From Clostridia bacterium (GTDB taxonomy: Bacteria > Bacillota_E > SLMV01 > PUMD01), in NCBI GenBank assembly GCA_003563755.1, contig PWUB01000054.1:1-10577 (forward strand): 10,577 bases of DNA, in the 5' to 3' direction. The notes beneath the pieces were generated by a model. It saw nothing but the letters and a program-made list of their open reading frames with translations, did not search any database and was not told the origin of the DNA. Each line of letters opens with the position of its first letter. Position 1 is the stretch's first letter. The position numbers and the translations under genes were made by a program. Of this stretch, positions 6,193 through 10,577 are shown in pieces.

Positions 6193-6910
6193 CCAGCAGA
6201 GAACCGTAGGGGTCATCGGTGGGATGGGCCCGCAGGCCACCGTCGATTTGTACTCCAAGATCATAGAGGAGACGAGAGCCGCAAGGGACCAGGATAATCT
6301 GGACGTGGTGATCGTCGCCGATCCCAGGGTGCCGGACCGGACCGAGGCCATCTTTGGCTCCGGGCAGGACCCGGTGCCGGTGATGCTCAGCTCCGCCCGC
6401 CGCTGCATCCTGGCGGGTGCCGAGTTTCTCGTCATGCCGTGTAACACCGCTCATCATTACTACGATGCTCTCTCTGGGAGCGTTGACGTACCGATCGTAC
6501 ACATGATACGGGAGGTCGCCTGGCACCTGCGCGATAGGCATCCCCGGGCCCTCCGCGTGGGCCTGATGGCCACCAGCGGCACCCTCAGGACCCAGCTGTA
6601 CCAGGGAGTACTGGATGAGGTGGGCGTCTCTGTCGCTGTGCCGTGTGATACCAGCCAGGATGCGGTGATGCGGGGGATATACGGGGTAAAGGGGGGGGAT
6701 ATCGACGAAGCGAGCACCATATTCCGACAGGTGGCTGACACCCTCATCGACGCTGGAGCGGACGCGATAATCGCTGGCTGCACGGAGATACCGCTGGCTC
6801 TTGGTGAGACCGGGTCCATTCCCCTCATCGATCCTACCCGCGTCCTCGCCCGCGCCGCCGTGCAGGTGGCCACGGGGCAGAGAGACGCTGTACCTCCCGG
6901 AGGGAGTTGA
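6182..6910 (+). CDS. Aspartate/glutamate racemase family protein
   Basis: PLP-independent two-cysteine racemase (RacD/RacX-type, Asp_Glu_race family) that interconverts L- and D-amino acids. The 242-residue protein has VGVIGGMGPQATVDLY at the N terminus, VPDRT at 50-54, the first catalytic cysteine Cys87 in MPCNTAH and the second, Cys200, in IAGCTEIPLAL. Both cysteines are intact, so activity is expected. The substrate (Asp, Glu or broader) cannot be fixed from the sequence. The ATG at 6182 lies inside the end of divIVA. An ATG at 6164 would add six residues; neither has a strong ribosome site, and translational coupling to divIVA is likely. The gene is not usual at this place in B. subtilis and forms a tight group with the next two genes. 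Confidence 0.88.
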   Translation: MINSQQRTVGVIGGMGPQATVDLYSKIIEETRAARDQDNLDVVIVADPRVPDRTEAIFGSGQDPVPVMLSSARRCILAGAEFLVMPCNTAHHYYDALSGSVDVPIVHMIREVAWHLRDRHPRALRVGLMATSGTLRTQLYQGVLDEVGVSVAVPCDTSQDAVMRGIYGVKGGDIDEASTIFRQVADTLIDAGADAIIAGCTEIPLALGETGSIPLIDPTRVLARAAVQVATGQRDAVPPGGS

Positions 6911-6916
6911 TATTGT

Positions 6917-8524
6917 ATGGTGGTTCAGAAACGGATACTACACGGAGCCCGAGTATTCGCTCCGGGTCGGGATCTGCCGTCGCCGGCGGCGGTCGGCATC
7001 TCCGGCAACCGGATCAGCTGGGTGGGTGAGCTCGACGAAGTGCGGGGGGTCGCCGGGCCGGGTGCCGAGGAGATCGACATGGAGGGTGCCTTCATCGCAC
7101 CCGGTTTCGTCGACGGACACTGTCACCTTCTCGGCTACGGACAGCAGCTGAGTGCCCTGGATTTCAGTGACTGCCGAAGCATCGAACACATGAGGCGGGC
7201 CGTGGCCCAACGGGCGGCGGAGCTCGGTGAGGGAGTGTGGATAACGGGCCGGGGCTGGGATCAGGATCGCCTGGCCGAGGGGCGCTACCCTCGGAGCGAG
7301 GATCTCGATGAAGTCGCACCCCGAAACCCGGTGCTATTGAGGAGGGCCTGCGGTCACGCTGCGGTCGCCAATTCCCTTGCCCTCGACGAGGCGGGTGTGG
7401 ACCGTGACTACCCGGACTCCTCTTCCGGCTACCTCGAGCGCGACGCCGACGGCAATCCGATCGGCGTGCTGCATGAGCGGGCGATGGGTCCCGTCATGGA
7501 GGTCATCCCGCCACCGGATGACGCGCAGCGCGCCGAGTATCTCCGGGCGGCGATTCAGCGCTGCCACAGAAGCGGTCTGACCTCCGTGCAGACCAACGAG
7601 GGGGCGATGGATGCTGCGTCGGTGCTTTCGCTGTTTCGCCGGGTGTGTTGGGAGCAGGACACTGCATTTCGCGCCTACCTCGACCTTCCGTACGATCTCC
7701 TGGATGGGCTGTTAGAGATGGGAGTCACCACGGGCTCCGGCGACGCGCGGGTGCGGATGGGCGCCATCAAGATCTTTGCCGACGGCTCCCTCGGAGCGAG
7801 GAGCGCGGCACTGTCAGGGGAATACGCTGATGACCCGGGCAACCGCGGTGTGATGGTGACGCCCGGCGACGAGTTGCTGGAGCAGGTCTGCCGCGTTCAC
7901 AGTGAGGGCATGCAGGTGGCGGTTCATGTGATCGGGGATCGTGCTCTCGATTGCACCCTGGATGCCCTTGAGCAGGCGGGGTGGGACTGGCCGAGATCCG
8001 ATGCCCGGCACAGGATGATCCACTGCCAGATCATGCGGGCTGAGCAGTACAGCCGGATGTTCAGGCTCGGGTGCGTTGCCGCGGTTCAGCCCAAGTTCGT
8101 GACCACCGACATGTGGTGGGCTCAATCCCGGGTCGGTGAGAGGCTGGCCCGCACCAGCTACTCCTGGCGCCGCATGCTCGATGAGGGTCTGGTCTGCGCT
8201 GCAGGCTCTGACGCGCCGGTCGAGCCCATCGAGCCCCTTCTGGGAGTCTGGGCCGCGGTGTGCCGAACGGACATGGACGGGCATCCCGAGGAGGGGTGGA
8301 TGCCCGATCAAAAAGTCACCGTGGGACAGGCCCTGGACATGTTCACCCACGGCGCAGCCTTCGCCGAGTTCGCCGAGACCGACAAGGGCATAATAGAACG
8401 CGGCGCCCTCGCCGATCTGGTGGTGCTCGATAAGGATCCGAGGGATGTCCCGCCGGAGGAGATTCGTAGGCTGAACGTTCTTGAGACCTGGGTGGATGGA
8501 CGACCTGTCTGCAGCAGCAGGTGA
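6917..8524 (+). CDS. YtcJ-like metal-dependent amidohydrolase
   Basis: Amidohydrolase superfamily (Amidohydro_3, YtcJ/AepA group), 535 residues, no signal peptide, so probably cytosolic. Metal-site residues are in place: HxH at His68/His70 (DGHCHL), Lys285 in KIFADGSLG (probable carboxylated lysine), His337 in VHVIGD, His369 in MIHCQ and Asp432 in AAGSDAPVEP. The N- and C-terminal beta-sandwich halves (VDGRPV at the very end, ALADLVVLDKDPRDVPPEE) are complete. The substrate is unknown; the family covers N-acyl amino acids, formamides and cyclic amides. GGAGGGAG (6899-6906) precedes the ATG by ten bases. The gap to the racemase is six bases, suggesting linked functions, perhaps N-acyl-D-amino acid turnover (inference). 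Confidence 0.88.
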   Translation: MVVQKRILHGARVFAPGRDLPSPAAVGISGNRISWVGELDEVRGVAGPGAEEIDMEGAFIAPGFVDGHCHLLGYGQQLSALDFSDCRSIEHMRRAVAQRAAELGEGVWITGRGWDQDRLAEGRYPRSEDLDEVAPRNPVLLRRACGHAAVANSLALDEAGVDRDYPDSSSGYLERDADGNPIGVLHERAMGPVMEVIPPPDDAQRAEYLRAAIQRCHRSGLTSVQTNEGAMDAASVLSLFRRVCWEQDTAFRAYLDLPYDLLDGLLEMGVTTGSGDARVRMGAIKIFADGSLGARSAALSGEYADDPGNRGVMVTPGDELLEQVCRVHSEGMQVAVHVIGDRALDCTLDALEQAGWDWPRSDARHRMIHCQIMRAEQYSRMFRLGCVAAVQPKFVTTDMWWAQSRVGERLARTSYSWRRMLDEGLVCAAGSDAPVEPIEPLLGVWAAVCRTDMDGHPEEGWMPDQKVTVGQALDMFTHGAAFAEFAETDKGIIERGALADLVVLDKDPRDVPPEEIRRLNVLETWVDGRPVCSSR

Positions 8525-8543
8525 CGGTGGAGGCGAAGCAGGC

Positions 8544-9629
8544 GTGAGCAGTCTGGTGTGTCGGATTCTCGATCGGTCTCAGTGGCACCTCTACGATAGG
8601 TTTGTTGATGATTGTGCGTGGGGTAACGTCCTGCAGACCTCGAGCTGGGGCCTGCTCAAGTCCGAGACGGGTTGGGAGCCGTCGGTAGCGGCGGTGACCC
8701 GGGATGATGAGATCGCCGCCGGTGCCCTCGTTCTCGCCCGCGAGATTCCGGGCCTGGGTGTGCCCATCCTCTATTCACCCCGGGGCCCGGTGGTTGAGCC
8801 GGATGACGGTGATGCCCTCAAAGCCCTGGTGGATGCAGTGACATCGTGGGCCGGTCAAAGGCGTGCGGTCATGTGGAAGGTGGATCCATCCTGGTCGGTC
8901 GGCATGTCCGCGGGAGACGATGGGCTCCGGGCCGCGGGATTCCGGCACCTGGATACGGGGGACGATTTCGACGGCATCCAACCGCGGTTCGTGATGCCGC
9001 TTTTCCTTCAGGGACGGGATGCTGACGAGATTCTCTCTGACATGCACCAAAAGACCCGCTACAACATTCGTCTGGCCCAACGAAGGGGCGTCGGGGTATC
9101 CTGCGCAGAGGATGCAGGGGATATGGATGCCTTCTACCGCATACTGAAGATAACATCCCGACGGGATAGATTCGGAATCAGAGACATCTCGTACTTCCGA
9201 CACCTTTGGTCCCGGGTGCTCGAACCCGGCTGGGGACGGCTGTTTCTGGCCCACTACGAGGGTGAGCTCCTGGCGGCCACGATCGGCCTCATTGGCTCGG
9301 GGAAGGTCTGGTATCTCTACGGCGCCTCCGGGAACGAGCACCGCAACGTGATGCCCAACTATGCCTTGCAGTGGGCGATGATCCGCTGGGCAATGGACGA
9401 GGGTTGTTCCGTGTATGATTTCAGGGCGGTATCCGGGGACCTGAGCCCCGACAATCCGCTTTATGGGCTGTACCGCTTCAAGAAGGGGTTTGGTGCAGAG
9501 CTGGTGGAGCTGGTCGGGGAGTACGACCTGGTGTTCAGGCCGGTCGCATATCGGCTGTGGAGGGCCGGGGAGCCTGTGTATCGCGCCCTGCGGGATGCGC
9601 TGTCGGAAATTGGGGAGGGCCTGAGGTGA
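8544..9629 (+). CDS. FemAB/FemX family peptidoglycan aminoacyltransferase
   Basis: Member of the FemABX (tandem GNAT-fold) family, which transfers amino acids from aminoacyl-tRNA to the side chain of the lipid II or UDP-MurNAc pentapeptide. With the GTG start at 8544 it is 361 residues. Visible signatures are the early SWGLLKSETGWEP, the KTRYNIRLAQRRGV motif (from residue 170), ITSRRDRFGIRDISYF, LFLAHYEGELLAATI, VWYLYGASGNEHRNVMPNYA, and DFRAVSGDLSP with LYRFKKGFGAELVE near the end. No coiled-coil tRNA-binding-like arm is obvious. GGTGGAGG (8526-8533) lies ten bases upstream of GTG. The frame is open back to 8481 and an ATG at 8496 is possible, but the extra stretch is low-complexity and overlaps the amidohydrolase. 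Which residue it adds, and to what, is unknown. Confidence 0.88.
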   Translation: MSSLVCRILDRSQWHLYDRFVDDCAWGNVLQTSSWGLLKSETGWEPSVAAVTRDDEIAAGALVLAREIPGLGVPILYSPRGPVVEPDDGDALKALVDAVTSWAGQRRAVMWKVDPSWSVGMSAGDDGLRAAGFRHLDTGDDFDGIQPRFVMPLFLQGRDADEILSDMHQKTRYNIRLAQRRGVGVSCAEDAGDMDAFYRILKITSRRDRFGIRDISYFRHLWSRVLEPGWGRLFLAHYEGELLAATIGLIGSGKVWYLYGASGNEHRNVMPNYALQWAMIRWAMDEGCSVYDFRAVSGDLSPDNPLYGLYRFKKGFGAELVELVGEYDLVFRPVAYRLWRAGEPVYRALRDALSEIGEGLR

Positions 9630-9656
9630 ATCACCACCGACGGACCGAGCATCCTA
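9628..9656 (+). promoter_or_regulatory. Possible SigG-type promoter before ylyA
   Basis: CATCCTA at 9650-9656 fits the SigG -10 consensus (cAtnnTA) fully. The -35 candidate GAATC (9628-9632) at 17-base spacing matches only in part. A start near 9663 would leave a very short leader and place the ribosome site GGGGTG (9663-9668) at the extreme 5' end. B. subtilis ylyA is SigG-dependent (from memory), which makes the match worth recording. It could be chance. Confidence 0.25.
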
Positions 9657-9675
9657 GGGTACGGGGTGCTGAGCG

Positions 9676-10044
9676 ATGCTCAACCACGAGCAGATGGAGT
9701 ATCTGCGGTCGCGGATACAGGAGCGCATAGGCTCGACGAACGACAGAATCCGTCATCTCAGCCGGGAGAGCTTCGATGTAACCCAGAAGATGGTCCTGGG
9801 GGATCTGTCTGCATACGATAATCATCCGGGAGACTGGGGTACCGAGACCTACGAGCGGGCGAAGGACTTCGGAATGCTCCTGGAGGCACGGGACGAGCTG
9901 GGAGCCCTGGGGGCGGCCCTGGCACGGATGGAGCGCGGCGAATACGGCCGGTGCAGCTCCTGCGGTGAGGAGATTCCCTTCGAGCGCCTGCGTGCGATAC
10001 CCCAGGCCGAGGTGTGTATCGAATGCACCCGGGATAACACGTAG
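9676..10044 (+). CDS. ylyA: YlyA/YteA-type TraR/DksA zinc-finger protein
   Basis: A 122-residue member of the TraR/DksA family. An N-terminal helical hairpin (about residues 1-90) carries the YteA/YlyA signature YDNHPGDWGTETYERAKD. A C4 zinc finger follows with Cys93, Cys96, Cys114 and Cys117 (CSSC, 17 residues, CIEC). In B. subtilis the protein at this locus, YlyA, binds RNA polymerase and tunes SigG-dependent germination genes (from memory), and the gene lies just before lspA as here. The start at 9676 has GGGGTG seven bases upstream. The 46-base gap after the FemAB gene is the longest break since the HlyD-like gene began. The family matches well; orthology to YlyA rather than YteA rests on position. 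Confidence 0.87.
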   Translation: MLNHEQMEYLRSRIQERIGSTNDRIRHLSRESFDVTQKMVLGDLSAYDNHPGDWGTETYERAKDFGMLLEARDELGALGAALARMERGEYGRCSSCGEEIPFERLRAIPQAEVCIECTRDNT

Positions 10045-10050
10045 GGCAAA

Positions 10051-10404
10051 CGGGCACAGGGACATATACGATGAGCCCGGAGCTGTCCACCGGGGCCGAG
10101 GCCGCCGGGGGTGTAAGCCGCTGTGCTCGCACAGGAGAGGCCAAGGGACATGAGGGCACGCTTACCGTGTAGCCCAGGATGACGCCTCGGCGATCCTGGT
10201 GGCCCCAAAGGAGGATGCGGCCGCCATCATCCCGCCCAGTACCAGGCTCCAGACTTCATCTCGCTGAGGACCACCCGCCCACATCCGATAAACTAGCTTC
10301 GCCCGGGGGAATGGCCCCGATGAGATCCGCGTTGCCTCTCGTGTGGATGAGAGGGGGATAGGAAGGCGAGGGCACCCACCGCCTCTACGATTGCAAGGGT
10401 TGCA
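10051..10404 (+). ncRNA. Candidate structured RNA between ylyA and lspA
   Basis: No open frame in this stretch resembles a protein, but paired segments follow one another. An H-type pseudoknot is possible at 10051-10088. A stem at 10121-10125/10130-10134 (CTGTG/CACAG, CTCG loop) is extended by GCC/GGC to 10117-10141. A bulged hairpin lies at 10154-10175. CCAGGAT/ATCCTGG at 10174-10199 encloses CGC/GCG and another CTCG loop. Further stems are 10304-10319 (CGGGG/CCCCG), 10335-10354 (CCTCTC/GAGAGG), 10365-10383 (GGCG/CGCC) and 10392-10404 (TGCAA/TTGCA). None is followed by a T-run, so they are not intrinsic terminators. The region could be a leader for lspA read through from ylyA, or a separate RNA. 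No known class (RNase P, tmRNA, SRP RNA, T-box) was recognised. Ends are approximate. Confidence 0.35.
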
Positions 10405-10445
10405 CGATACTGCTCGTTATGAGGGAAGATACCCGCGGTGCGAGT

Positions 10446-10474
10446 TTGGTGCATCGAAGGCACTGTGCTACAAT
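10446..10474 (+). promoter_or_regulatory. Candidate SigA-type extended -10 promoter of lspA
   Basis: TACAAT at 10469-10474 is one base from the -10 consensus and is preceded by TGC (10466-10468), an extended -10. TTGGTG (10446-10451) sits at the ideal 17-base distance but matches TTGACA only in its first three bases. A start near 10481 gives a leader of about 44 bases to the lspA ATG. It would let lspA be expressed in vegetative cells independently of the sporulation-linked genes upstream. Confidence 0.5.
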
Positions 10475-10524
10475 TGAAGCCGTAGTAAGTCCGTGGCACC
10501 ATAACTTGTGAAAGCAGTGATGTC

Positions 10525-10577
10525 ATGCTGTACCTGTGGGTGGTGATCGCCTTCACAGCCGACCGTTTGAGCAAAGC
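10525..10577 (+). CDS. lspA: Lipoprotein signal peptidase LspA (5' part only)
   Basis: Membrane aspartic protease (signal peptidase II) that cleaves prolipoproteins after lipid attachment. Only 17 full codons are inside the window. They encode MLYLWVVIAFTADRLSK, which fits the first membrane helix and the conserved Asp-x-x-x/Lys element of LspA (compare MLYYMIALLIIAADQLTK in B. subtilis). The catalytic aspartates lie beyond the window edge. In-frame sequence upstream meets a stop at 10486 and offers no other usual start codon, so ATG 10525 is the start. The Shine-Dalgarno sequence is weak. Position directly after a ylyA-type gene is the normal Firmicutes order and supports the call. Confidence 0.8.
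   Translation, partial: MLYLWVVIAFTADRLSK

Noticed and set aside
10041..10080. c-di-GMP-I riboswitch resemblance (AGGGCAAAC then AGGGAC)
   Set aside because: The essential GCAAAGCC segment and the tetraloop/receptor pair are missing, so only short strings match.
10165..10282. Small reverse-strand frame of about 40 hydrophobic/alanine-rich residues
   Set aside because: No ribosome site before its ATG and no recognised family; its sequence coincides with the palindromic stems of the structured region.
10179..10361. 60-residue plus-strand frame near a strong AAAGGAGG sequence (10207-10214)
   Set aside because: The Shine-Dalgarno-like sequence is not suitably spaced from any start codon, and the product is Pro/Arg-rich with no protein character.
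10365..10390. T-box core resemblance (AGGG followed by ACCGCC)
   Set aside because: The UGGN element that pairs with the tRNA 3' end is absent, spacing is off by one, and no terminator follows. It could be a relic of an ileS leader but cannot be supported.
10045..10577. RNase P RNA, tmRNA or SRP RNA in the gap before lspA
   Set aside because: The conserved blocks (such as GAGGAAAGTCC for RNase P) were looked for on both strands and not found.
1..10577. Mobile elements, CRISPR arrays, tRNA or rRNA genes
   Set aside because: No transposase, direct-repeat array, tRNA-like cloverleaf or rRNA stretch was seen; gene order is that of a stable chromosomal core.

Overview
The window is a colinear, plus-strand stretch of chromosome from an endospore-forming Bacillota (Firmicutes), read from gene content: sigG, spoIIR, ylmC/ymxH, a YlyA-type TraR/DksA protein, divIVA and sepF occur together only in that group. 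The DNA is visibly GC-rich, uses GTG as well as ATG starts and has purine-rich Shine-Dalgarno sites. This points to a deep or clostridial GC-rich lineage rather than Bacillus itself; the exact class cannot be told from the sequence.

Layout. Bases 1-66 hold the tail of an upstream transcript with an intrinsic terminator. Bases 67-215 hold a SigF/SigG-type promoter and a structured leader. sigG (216-995) and spoIIR (992-1609) follow as a translationally coupled pair. After a 116-base gap comes the ylm division cluster: ylmC, pgeF (ylmD), an HlyD-like membrane adaptor, ylmE (YggS), sepF, ylmG (YggT) and divIVA. Compared with the Bacillus subtilis order (ylmC-D-E-F-G-H-divIVA-ileS-ylyA-lspA), ylmH is missing. 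The place of ileS is taken by three tightly packed metabolic or cell-wall genes: an Asp/Glu-family racemase, a YtcJ-like amidohydrolase and a FemAB/FemX-type aminoacyltransferase. The ylyA homologue (9676-10044) follows, then about 480 bases without a credible protein gene but rich in hairpins, then a promoter and the first 17 codons of lspA, which runs off the window.

How the parts fit. SigG is the late forespore sigma factor. SpoIIR is the forespore-made secreted signal that activates SigE in the mother cell. SepF, YlmG and DivIVA act at the septum and poles. The racemase and FemAB protein could supply and attach an amino acid to the peptidoglycan stem peptide, but this is inference. YlyA in B. 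subtilis is a SigG-controlled RNA-polymerase-binding regulator, and a possible SigG-type promoter lies before its homologue here.

The best candidates for something undescribed are the structured, non-coding 10051-10404 region, the racemase/amidohydrolase/FemAB insertion between divIVA and ylyA, and the RNA structures at the front of the window. Every functional statement rests on motif recognition by eye and memory of the families; no search was run.
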